Shown: positions 1 through 10,400 of the stretch, in pieces
Numbering within the stretch: the first letter of the stretch is position 1
Layout of the letters: every line of letters begins with the position of its first letter
From: Mycteria americana
Lineage: Eukaryota; Chordata; Aves; Ciconiiformes; Ciconiidae
Assembly (NCBI RefSeq): GCF_035582795.1
Contig: NC_134367.1
Location: 108,300,062 to 108,364,061 of the forward strand
DNA length: 64,000 nt
Direction of reading: 5' to 3'
Position numbers and translations under genes: made by a program
Notes under the pieces: model-generated
Told to the model about the DNA's origin: nothing
What the model saw: only the letters and a program-made list of their open reading frames with translations
Databases searched by the model: none

Positions 1-1899
1 TATGTCTCTCCAGAGCTACAGGCAGGTACCTTGCCCTGTGCTTCTTATTTGCAGCTTCTACCCTATAGATTGAAATTGTTATTAATTTACCTGCTATATC
101 TACAAGAAGCAGATAGGCACACTGAAAAGGTTCTGCTCCTCCCTAGGAAATATCTCCCAATAATCCTTTGGTCTTCTCTCCCCTTTCTTCTCCCTCCTGG
201 AACCACAGAGTTCATCTACTAATGACTACTCTACTCAGTAGAAACTCAATGATAAGGCTTGCAACAGCAGCTTACAATACCGCTACCCAAGAAGAGCTTT
301 CTTACAAAGATATCACACTGCTCTAAAGTCAGAATAAAGCAAAGGCGCAGAGATCACCTCAGTTCTCAGACACAAGTGATGCTGGGAGGAAGGGAACAAA
401 AGTTATACTTCAACTCTCAAACTGGACTGTCTGCGAACATTTACTGACCTTACTTCTCAATGAAGCAAGCTCAGAATGAGAAGCCTGAAGACTTTTCATT
501 CTGAAGAAACATAATTAAGTGTAACTGACTGTTGAGACTGCCAAGATGGTTTGAAGCATTAGGATCCTACTGGACTCCTCATAGATGTTCACATAAGGGC
601 AATTATTAAAAATATCTTCTTTTACTTTCCGATGATTGTTTTTTCCTTCTGAGATACAGATCTAGAAGAGAACTTCTTTTCATCCCTGTGCCAAGCTTTG
701 TAGTAACAGCTTGCCCCGCTCTGAAGACCATCAGCAAACTGCAAATAACTGAACTTGCATCATCCTGTCTGGTGAGTGAATGAAATGATGAGATTATAGC
801 ATCTCATGACTATGCTGTACCCGGCCAGCAGTCTAGTTACTCTGAACTGCAACTAAACTGGTAGCCAGTATGGTTACAGCTCATAACTTGAACAGTCCTG
901 AATAGCGCTAAAAGATCTCTCAGAGAGCATCTCTTCAGCTGACTTTCTCTTGGGGAACAAGTGCAAACCCTCTGGAAATCTTCCAGAAAATTCGCCGTAA
1001 GAAACTTAGCCTACAATACTCAGATCACAAGGAAATAGCTTTCATCTTCATGGTGAACAGAGTGCTAGAGGAGAGCATTTGCCTAAAGCTACCAGGTGTG
1101 TTTCTAAGGATACCATTAACAGTGCCAATACTTGATACCAAGGCATTCAAGGACAGCGCGGTCCCACCCAGTGCAACCCAATCTAACTGGGGCTGCACCA
1201 GTCGCTACCCTCCCGCCATCAGCTTCCCTGCTCTCCCACCCCAGTTTCATCAGGGGCGAAACACACCAGTATGCGATGGACCAGTTTTCGCCCTACTGGG
1301 TTGTTTGGAGGTTTTTTTGGTTAAGGCTGAGGCTTCGGAAACCCATTTGCCTCGGCTGGGTCCCCTTGCCCCACAAGCACGGTGCGCCGGCAGACAAGGC
1401 GATGGGATGGGGGTACCCCGGCGCACCGGTGCCCGTCGCTGTGGGGCTCCACCAACCAACCGCCTCGACGGCCCACGCCTGGGGGGCCCTGCAGCTCCAC
1501 GCCACCCGGCTGCCACCCTCGCCGAAGAACGGGCCGGCTCCCGCCTCGCCCCCCGGCGAGCGGGGCAGCGCCCGGCCGAGCACCCACCACCGACCGGCGG
1601 CCTCGGCGGGGCGGCTCCCGGCGGGCCCGGGCGACCCCTCTGCCCCGCCTCGCCTCAGGGGACGCCCTGACCCACGGCCCCACACGTTATATAACGGCAG
1701 GGTCCCGCGGCGGGGCCTGAGGGGTGCGGGGGGCCGCGGCCTAGGCCCGGCGGGGGCCCCCCCTACCCTGCCCTGCCCCGCCCCACCCCACCCGGGGGCC
1801 GCTTCCCCCCCTCCCCGCCCCGGGCCCCTCGCACGGGGGTCTAGGGCCGTGCCGGGGACCAGCGGGGCAGCGGCGGGAGCCACCCGCCCCCGCACTCAC
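1..1899 (-). other. AIDA: AIDA intron 1 (5' part, continues beyond window)
   Basis: This lies downstream of the AIDA exon 1 donor on the minus strand. The right part (about 1380-1899) is the GC-rich edge of the CpG island. The left 1.3 kb is ordinary AT-balanced DNA in which I found no AIDA exon 2, no recognisable repeat and no credible open frame. The assignment as intron follows from the strong GTGAGT donor at 1899 and the absence of the next conserved AIDA residues. Confidence 0.75.
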
Positions 1900-2009
1900 A
1901 TCTGGTACTCGTCGATTGCCTCCACCAGCTGCCCCCAGGAGTCGAAGTCGGTGCCCTTCCTGAAGCTGGCGCCCCAGCGCTGCAGGAGGCTCCGGGTCGC
2001 CTCCGACAT
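1900..2009 (-). CDS. AIDA: AIDA coding exon 1 (partial gene, N-terminal 36 residues)
   Basis: Read on the minus strand, the ATG at 2009-2007 opens a frame starting MSEATRSLLQRWGASF, followed by a segment containing DFDSWGQLVEAIDEYQ. It stops at a canonical donor (CCAGAT then GTGAGT) after 36 codons plus two bases. This matches the N-terminus of AIDA (axin interactor, dorsalization-associated) as I recall it from human, with only a few substitutions. AIDA binds Axin, prevents Axin dimerisation and so dampens Axin-driven JNK signalling. It has an N-terminal helical domain and a C-terminal C2-type membrane-binding domain. Only the beginning of the helical domain is here; the remaining exons lie left of position 1. 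It shares a CpG-island promoter with BROX. Confidence 0.93.
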
Positions 2010-2259
2010 AGCCCCAGCACTAGGGCACCATGCTCACCCCGGGCCGGGGCACCGCGCCGGGCAGCCGCTCCCGCCAGCCCCGCGCCCGCCGCCGGCCCAG
2101 CCCAACCCAGCCGCCGCGACAACCAAACGCGGCCTCCCGCCAGCGCCGCCCAGCGAGGTAGGCTGCGCCGGCCGCGCCCGCCCGCGCCATCGCTACCGAG
2201 GCGGCGGCGCCCACCCGCGGCTGGGGGAGGAGCCGTGACTTCCGCCTCGGTACGTGTCA

Positions 2260-2417
2260 TGGCGGCGGTCACGTGGCTCCCGGGGCAGCCCGCCCTCCCA
2301 GCTGGGTCTCGGCGGCAGCGCCGGGCAGGGACCGCTCCGCTCCTCCCCTGCCCTCCCCTCCTTTTCCCTCCTCTCCTCTCCGCTCCCGGCCGTGCCGCCG
2401 CGGGAGGCCCCCCCCAG
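2260..2417 (+). other. BROX: Probable BROX non-coding exon 1 (5' UTR)
   Basis: A strong splice donor (CCCCAG then GTAAGC, boundary 2417/2418) lies in the CpG island just downstream of the E-box and YY1-like element, in the correct orientation for BROX. The start at about 2260 is only an estimate. The next BROX acceptor is at 4318, ahead of the start codon. A second possible route is the donor at 3155/3156 (CGCAG then GTGGGT), preceded 19 bases earlier by an acceptor-like pyrimidine tract and CAG. This could be an alternative first exon or a tiny internal 5' UTR exon. Confidence 0.55.
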
Positions 2418-3283
2418 GTAAGCAGCGGCGTCCCTGCGCAGCGCCGCAGGCGGATCACCCGTCCGGGAGGCGCGGTGCCGCCGCTGGGCCGCGGGCCGCC
2501 GTCCCCTCCCGCTCCCGCCTCTGTTTGTGGCGTCGAGGGTTCCCTACCGGGGGAGGGCTGCGGGGCCTGGCCGTGGCTCCGTCGGCTGCCCCAGGGGGAG
2601 ACCCCGGCCGCGGGGCTGGCGGCGGGGCTGGCGCCGGCGGCCTGGGGGCAGCCGGCGAGGGGGGGATCACCGGCGGGATCGATGCGGTCGGCCCGCCGTA
2701 CCGCGCGGGACGATGACATCGGCTCTCCGCTGGCGCTGCCTGCGGCGGCGGGTGTGTGACGCACCGCCGGGAGCCGGGGCAGGGCCGGGCGGAAGTGGCG
2801 GCGGGCGGCGGGCCGTTACCGGGAGGGCGCTGGCGCCTGTGAGGGCCGCCCGTGCCCGACTCGCTGGGAGCCGGGCGGCACCGCGGGTACTCCTGCGAAA
2901 GGGGCCGCACGCCGGGGCGGCCGTCGGCCGGTGTGTGCCGCTGGCGGCGAGGCGGCGGCGCGGGCCGGAGGCGGTCGGCACCGGGCAGGCTCCCGCCGAG
3001 CAAACCGCCCTGTGGTCTGTCGGGTGCGGGGGGTCACGGCGGTTTGGGCGCGGCAGATCTTTTGTTAAGTGCCTGCCCGACTGCTCCCTGCCGTGGGCGC
3101 GACCGAGCCGTGTGACGGCACCTCTCCTCTGTGCAGACGCGCTGCTGCTGCGCAGGTGGGTGAAGATGTCGTGATAGGTGCTGACACGATGGACAAGTCA
3201 CCTGCTCGGTCAGGAAGACCTGGACGGTGGCAGGGGGGTCGCTGCTTGGCAGATCTCCTTTTTTCAGCAAAGCTGCAGAGTGT

Positions 3284-3412
3284 TCATCTCTTAGATCTCT
3301 TTGAATCTCTTAAGTTCTCAGATGAAGATTCATCAGTTAAGATGAATCTCTGTTGTCTCTTTGAATCTCTTAAGTTCATTGTGATAATGATGAACTTAAG
3401 AGATTCAGAAAG
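3284..3412. repeat. Foldback and direct-repeat cluster in BROX intron 1
   Basis: The 21-base unit TCTCTTTGAATCTCTTAAGTT recurs exactly 60 bases apart (3297-3317 and 3357-3377). The second copy is also the left arm of a perfect 18-bp inverted repeat (3362-3379 against 3390-3407, 10-base loop). A shorter related block (GATGAAGATTCATC) lies between the copies. The cluster directly abuts a minus-strand CR1 fragment. I do not recognise the family; it may be a local duplication or a small foldback element. Confidence 0.75.
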
Positions 3413-3421
3413 GACCATAAG

Positions 3422-3666
3422 GCGATGGAGGTCTTGGAGGGTCTCTAGTCCGGCGTCCCGCTCAGAGCAGGGCCAGCTCCGAGGCCATCCCAGGTGGCTC
3501 AGGGCTTTGTCTGGTGAGGTCTTGACAGCCTTTGAGGATGGAGAATGCACAAGCTCTTTGGGCAACTTGTTCCTCAATTTGACTGTCCTCACGGTGAAGA
3601 AGTTTTCTCCTTGTATCCAGTACAGACCTCCCTTGTTGCAACGTGTGCCCGTTATGTTTCATCTTC
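3422..3666 (-). mobile_element. CR1 LINE fragment (minus strand)
   Basis: The plus strand reads as the reverse complement of CR1 3' sequence. It contains the recognisable blocks CCGCTCAGAGCAGGGCCAGC, GGCTCAGGGCTTTGTC, GGGCAACTTGTTCC and CACGGTGAAGAAGTTTTCTC. The element lies in BROX intron 1. Its own 3' end appears lost where the foldback cluster begins, and it is 5' truncated, as most CR1 copies are. Confidence 0.88.
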
Positions 3667-4317
3667 GCACCATGCAGTGCTGTTGAAAGCTTGTAAAAAC
3701 ATCTCCTTGGAATGCTTATGTTATATTTGTTCTCTGAAATTGAGGTAAAAGAGAAAAGATGTCTGTTTTAGCTGTACTCTACCAAATTTCCAGGCCTGTT
3801 GCATGTATGTAAATATAACCATGTTTTCAGCAAGGGTTAGTGTGTAATCACAGTTTCATACCTGTATCAAGAAAAGCTACTAATAGATTGACAAGACACA
3901 ATATAATGACCTCAGTGAATTGAGATATACCTGTAAATGACATGGGAAATATTCAGCCTTATCCAGGAGGTAGCAATTGTGTTTTTTCTAATAAGAAAGT
4001 ATACAGTAATATAGAACAAAGAAGGTTATAGCTTTTTGCCCTACTTAAAATAGTTGCCTCAGAAAAAATATGTGCTTCAACGGAATGAAATTCTTAAACC
4101 AAGCATGTGGGTGATGAAGACAAGGCCTATGAAAACTTAATGTTTCAAATGGGTAAAAAACCTAATTTCTTCTGTGTCATTATAGACAACTTTGCAAATT
4201 AATTTCTTTCCTACTTGTTTGCATTTGGAATATGTTTTTGTGAGCTGAGGAGCATGACATGTGTAACACCTCAGTTGCACCTGTTCCTACAGCTATTCAT
4301 TTCTTTCCATGCCTTAG

Positions 4318-4448
4318 ATTTGGCATAAACAACACTACAGGAAGAAAATGACCCACTGGTTTCATCGCAACCCTTTGAAGGCTACAGCTCCTGTGTCATT
4401 CAATTTTTATGGGGTAGCTACCACTCCAGCTGCAACAAAGGTTTGCAA
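4318..4448 (+). CDS. BROX: BROX exon 2 (start codon; coding from 4348)
   Basis: The acceptor CCTTAG ends at 4317 and the donor GTAAGT follows 4448. Thirty bases of 5' UTR precede the ATG at 4348. It encodes residues 1-33 plus two bases of codon 34. The peptide runs from MTHWFHRNP to TPAATKVC. Confidence 0.93.
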
Positions 4449-7400
4449 GTAAGTGTACTTGTGATTAAATTCACTCTGTCTCTCACAGTTTGGAGGACAT
4501 CCTTAAAAGTAATGGTTACTCTTCCATTTTTGTTCTGAAGATGGCTAGAAATGTGTAGGCTAGGAGACAATAAGACACTGATAACACTGAGCATTTAGTT
4601 ACAAAGAATGAATTATCCAGTTTTCAAGTCTCTGAGTGTATAGCAAGGCCTATTATAATAATGCAGAGGCAGAAGACTAAACATTTCATTGTCTTTCTGA
4701 TGACTGTGCATTCTTCTGCAAAAGATTACTTAAAGTAATTTCCATAAGTGAATAAGACATGAATGTTCTATTGTAAATAGGAATATAATGAAAAGAGATC
4801 TCAGCTTATTTTGCAGTTCTATTCTTATCTCTTCATATGCTCATCCTGTTCTAATGTTGAAGGATGTTCCTGCTTGTTACTTCTCTTCCCTCCCCCTGCA
4901 CCCAACCTCTCGGTAGATAAAGGCATAGTTATTTTAGTTAGTGTTAGAACAATAGATTGATAATGAGTACTGATTATCCATTGTTGTCTGTCCAAAATGT
5001 ACTTTAAACTAAAGAGTCAGTCATATGTATCCAGAGGAGAAAGGAAGATTTTTCTGTGTTTATTGACATCTTCCTCATAAAGTACCTTTCCTTGCCTTCA
5101 CATAGCTAAATTGAATGCTGAGCTTCACTTTCTTAGCCAAAAGGGTGGTGATATACATGGGTGGGTACTTTCTTAATAGTGCATTTTTGGGTAGATTTTT
5201 TGGGGGTTATTTTTTCTTCTTTTTCCCCCTTCATACAGTGATTTGAGGTTATCTCGAACACGACTGTTGGAGCTGTTTACAGACTCAAGCTGTAATCCAG
5301 AAATGATGAAGAATGCAACTGACTTGTACTTCTCACTCTTGCAAGGTAGGAACATTTATTAGCAATACTGCTAATACATCAAGAGGTAAATAATTTGAGT
5401 TTTAATGAAACTGCTCAGAATGTGTATTGTGCTAATCTTCTGTAAAGAAGCCTTGCACTTCTCAGGAAGGAGAGTATCTTCATGGGTTCTATGCTTGATA
5501 CCAGTCATGGGTACTCACCAAGCGCTTTCTACAAGTTTCAGTGTCCTTTGTGCCCCTGCCAGTACTAAGTGTTGGCAGTCCTGTCTTCTTGCTTTTAACC
5601 TCATTCTGCTTCCTGCTGGAGGAGAACATGTTTATTTGTCTCTTAGATTGTGGTGAATTGCTCCTTAAGTATAAATAGAGTCTATGAATTAGTTGATAGG
5701 AGTCGCTCTTTGGTGTAAACTTCTGGTTTGTCTAATGCTAGATAATAGCCTTGTTGCAAGTTTACACTTCTGCTGCTGCTTGTCTTAGGTGTATATACAG
5801 GTGTTCATTAGCACAGTATCTACATTTTCAGTACATGGTCACCTATGATGATGCATTCCCTTGAAACCTTCCTCCTGCCAATATTTTGATAACTCTCTCT
5901 TAGCAGTCAGGTGCTCAGGCAAGTTTCTTAGGACTGAATTTTCAGGAATCAGCTGATTCATGGAAACTGTGATCTTTCAGTCTGTGGGAAGTGAAGTAGC
6001 TCAAGTTGGTGTAGTTCCCTCAGTCCCTGGGAGGGTGTAAGCTATTGTGACATTCTAGATAAAGTTAAGATAACAGTCCATGTTGCTGCAGACAAGATTT
6101 GGAGAGTTTCTTCAGGAAAGCATCATGCTTGGTCACTAAAATCTTCTGCATGTGAAAGGAACAAGTATTTTCTGTCTTCCAACACATGTGACAGCACCTA
6201 GAGCTATAGCCCCAATAGCTGCTGTTGCAAGTCTTGAGTTCTTGGGAGAAGAGACAGACACCCACCTCACTACAACCTACCTGAGAGGGGGTTGTAGTGA
6301 GGTGGGTGTCTGTGTCTTCTCCGAAGTAACTAGCAATAGGACGAGAGGAAATGGCCTCAAGTTGCATCAGGAGAGGTTTAGATTGGATATTAGGAAAAAT
6401 TTCTTTACTGAAAGGGCGGTCAAGCATTGGAACAGGCTGCCCAGGGAAGTGGTGGAGTCACCATCCCTGGAGTTCAAAAAACATGTAGATGTGGCACTTC
6501 GGGACATGGCTTAGTAGGCATGGAGGTGTTGGGTTGACAGTTGGACTAGATGATCTTAGAGGTCTTTTCCAACCTTAATGATTCTATGATTCTTGAAGTC
6601 TGTAAGACGTGATCAGACCAAGACCCATCCTACTCCTCCCTGAAATATTCCTTGGGCCTGCATATGCTAGCATTTGAACATCCCATAGCATGAGCTTCAT
6701 CCCACTGACTGCTGCTTTCTGGGCTGCTGGACATAAAGAACCAATTTCCTGTAGCCCTGGAGACAAAAGAGATGATGACTAGATGAGTCCATGCTTACAA
6801 GCTCTTTTCCCTCTTCCTGTTGACCAGGCAGCTTTTCCTGGAGTTTCCCAATCAGTGAAATTTCCCACTATGGTGGCAGGGACAGTCACTCACTCACCTT
6901 GAGCAGCCCCAGCTGTCCCATACCTTGGGTCAGTCCAGCTCCCAACTGGTCACCATACAGGACATGCAGACATCTGCAAAGTTTTCCTTGAGTAGTCAAG
7001 ACTCACAGGGTTGAATTGGTAACCTGCTGGGCAAGGAGTTTCTTGTAGTAGTCAGTTTGGTTTTTTCCACATCTTGTTCTCAAGATATTGAGCAATAAAA
7101 GCCTCAGGAAGTAACACAGGTTTTTGAGTGGTACAGCTTGAAACATTTCTTTATCTATATCCGTATTCTCATTGATCCCCATTCCTTCATTACTTGTTTC
7201 TGTTTCTTACTTTGAGATTACCTGTCGGTACAATTTTTTTATTCTATAGGTTTTATCCTTTCACTGGATGACTCTTCCCAAGAATGCAAGTTGAGATACA
7301 TTCAGAATTTCAAGTGGACAGACACATTACAAGGACAAGTTCCAAAGTATGTGTGCTTTTATGATTACAGGATATACAGCTGTTTTCTTCTGGTCTGTTA

Positions 7401-10400
7401 TGTATATGCACGTGTGCCAGCACAGGTGTGAAGGAAAACTTAAAGTGTAGCAAAATGTTGAACACAAAGTAGTTTCCAAAAACTTGTTGCTTTGCGTTTT
7501 TGATAATTGCTGTACTGTATTAGCTGTTCTGAAGCATGTGTTGCCTTTGTGTAGGGGCGTGATAACGCACAATAATGGTAGAAGGATCCATTGTGTCTTA
7601 GTTGATCTACAAACTATATCAACAGTTGGCTAGAGCAGTACAAATAAGAACCTTGAGAGTATTGGTGAATTGAATATGATAACATAGATTACTACAGTTT
7701 AAAAGTTTTTCATTTAGCACTATTGGCTGACCAGTATCTTCTGACTTTTTTGAAGTAAAAATATTGCTGAAGATCTGATTTTGTTCTTGTCCTCTGAAGC
7801 TCCTAGTACATGTACTCCTGGTACAAACAAACAAAGCTTCTGTTTTAAGTAGGAATATAGGTCTGTAACCTTCTGGGTTATTCAGTCATCTCTTGCTATT
7901 GTAGGTAATTGTGTTGTATAACCACACTTACAAATTTGTCAAGCTTTATCTAGAAGAAGTGCTCGACTTCCTCAAAGCTTTTATTCCTCTTGGAAGACAA
8001 TCTGTTGCTTAGGACTCTCTTCTGATTTTCTCATGGTCATACACACTTGTTCTTGTGCCAACATTATTCTTCCCACTCCCACACCTTTCTTTTTAAAGAT
8101 TACTACTTCCTAAGCTATGCTGAGCTTGTGACTGCAAGTTCACTCTTTTCAAAGACCATGTTTTTAGCTCCTGAAATTTCCTGCTATTTGCACATGCCAT
8201 TTGACTGCAGTTACATAAATACTTGCAAGAACACTCACTTGAGGGAGATGTAATAGACTCTGACTTATTAACTTAGCAGCTACAACTTTAAAGGAGACAT
8301 TCCAGAGCAAGGCTTTCCACAAAATGTGCAATTTAAAAAAAAGAAAAAAAAAAAAAAAAAAAAAAGGAAAAATGTCAGCCACACCCAAAGCTAAACAAAT
8401 ATCAAGTTACTGTTTTAAAATAAAAGTTCCCAAATGGGAAGGGTAGGCATCTGAATGTGGGAAATTATAATTATGAGCTCTTAAAGGGAATAAGTAAAAA
8501 TTGAAGTCTCTTCTAGGCAGTTCAGCAAGTAGGACATTGTGAATTGGAAATTGTTGACTTCTTAAATGAAAAATATTTTATGGAGAGAAGTATTGACTTA
8601 TGCTATGTGAACTATCAGCAGAGAGAGCTTGTCGGAACAAAGTGGAAAGCATTAAATTGTTTGGGGGTTTTTTGTTTGTCTTTCTTCAGTGCCCAGCAGG
8701 ATGCAGTGTTTGAACTGGTTTCCATGGGATTTAATGTAGCTCTGTGGTACACAAAATATGCATCAAGACTCGCTGGAAAAGAAGAGTAAGTGTTTTTCTT
8801 TTCTTAGTAATTCCATTGCAGCAACATTCCACTAAAAAATTTTGCAGGTTCTGAGTTTTCACTGCGGTCATGCATGTCCAGCTGAGACGGTAGGAGTTCA
8901 AGGAGGCAGTTGGCCTTCATTCATGTGCTGTAATGTCCAAGTGCATTTCGCTCCCTTCTTGCATCTGTGAACAAAGTGTACTAGTACCATGTGACTGTGG
9001 TATAGAGTTAAGTGTCAGTTGTGAATAAACCCTTCATCAGTCCTGCTCTAAATGTCCAGGTACAAAATTGAGATTCTCAAAATCACAGCTCTGCTGACTT
9101 TTAGCCCTACAGATTTCTAAAGCTTTGGCTTTTAACACTGAGGCTACCTTTTATTTGAAAGTCATTACAAGGCCTTAAGTTTCTTTTTTCAAGTGAGTTC
9201 TATTTGATTATTTAATGATTGGACACTGTAAGAAGCTTCTTTACCATGAGGGTAGCACAGCAGTGGGACAGGTTACTTAGAGAGTTAGTTTACTTTCCAT
9301 TCTTGAAGGATTCAAGATTCATCTAGACAAAGCCATAACTGACCTGATCTACTGTTGTCGATAGTCCTGCTCCAAAGCAGGAGGTAGGACTAAATGACAC
9401 CTAGAGGTTCCTTCTAACTAAAAGGTCATTGATTTGTTCTATATTCTTAGTATAACAGAAGATGAAGCAAAAGATGTTCACAGGAGCCTGAAGATAGCAG
9501 CTGGGATTTTTAAACACTTGAAGGTAGAAAAACTGTCTTTTGTTCTGTTCTTTAAGTTGTCTCCAAGTACTTGACTTTTTGTCTTAGAAAAGCCTTTGCT
9601 TTTCTGATGAGGTTACAGAATAAACAAATACCTCAGACTATCTGAATGATACAGGAAAAAGAAGGGTATTAATATGTTGTGCTACCACTTAATCCTGGCT
9701 ACTCCTTCCCAATGGCAGTGGAAGAATTATCAGTCTGTCTGCCCAGTAGCCCATGCAGCAGTGCAGCTCGCCTTCTTGGGCTCTTCACTCAGTGTCCCAT
9801 CCATTTAGGAATAAGGGACTTGCTTTGCATTGGCAGCAGTGGTATTAAGCCTAAACTAACTTTGAGACTTGCTTTGTACTTAGGAAAGTCATATTCCAAA
9901 ATTGATTACACCTGTAGAAAAGGGAAGAGATTTAGAAGCTCGACTTATAGACTCTTACATCATACAGTGCCAAGCTGAAGCTCAAGAAGGTATCTTCAAA
10001 TATACATGTTTGTTGGGGATGGGAAATGACAGTCTTTGTGGGTTTCTTTGATGTCTCATGAAGCCTGCTTGGCAGCAATGCTAGTTTTTTCTTCTCCTGA
10101 AGTACTGTGGCTTAGTGGGGCGGGTTGCTTTTAAAGAAACTGAAGTTACAATTATAGGAGGAAAATGCCAAAAATCAGTCTGATGTTACAAATTTAACCA
10201 CTTAGGAAGAACTTGTGTGTGACATTTCTCCCCTCTTCTTTTTCCTTTCGTGCAGTCTCTTTACCACCATGCTTGCCTAACATAAATTCCCAGTTCCTTT
10301 ACTTTAAAATATTTGCAGCTTCTGTTTAGTAGCTAGTCTTCAGACTAAGCTTCCTTCAACTTTTCTATTAATTTGGAATCGTTCTATCCAAGAAACAATT

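Larger units (their letters stand above)
1380..3170. promoter_or_regulatory. CpG island, bidirectional AIDA/BROX promoter
   Basis: About 1.8 kb is very GC-rich with dense CpG, in sharp contrast to both flanks. It contains AIDA exon 1 on the minus strand and, about 250 bp away, a plus-strand splice donor suited to BROX exon 1, so the two genes are head to head. Between them are an ETS-type ACTTCCG (2238-2244), a YY1-like CATGGCGG (2258-2265) and an E-box CACGTG (2270-2275). There is no TATA box in the spacer. These elements fit a housekeeping promoter. The exact start sites cannot be read from sequence alone. Confidence 0.85.
5346..7249 (+). other. BROX: BROX intron 3
   Basis: This 1.9-kb intron carries the CR1 copy and its foldback (6241-6594, listed separately). 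The remainder (5346-6240 and 6595-7249) shows nothing I can identify. Confidence 0.8.

Noticed and set aside
1686-1694. TATATAA-like box in the AIDA CpG island
   Set aside because: It lies inside AIDA intron 1, downstream of the start codon on that strand, and nothing transcribed in the right place is evident.
1132-2238. A 368-codon plus-strand open frame and overlapping long frames on the minus strand (1293-1895, 1841-2764)
   Set aside because: They sit in the CpG island, where stop codons are rare. The peptides are Pro/Ala/Arg/Gly-rich, overlap AIDA exon 1 in other frames, and have no family features.
2235-3174. Long open frames on both strands downstream of the AIDA start
   Set aside because: Same composition effect. 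The real BROX start codon is at 4348, after a splice acceptor, and matches the family.
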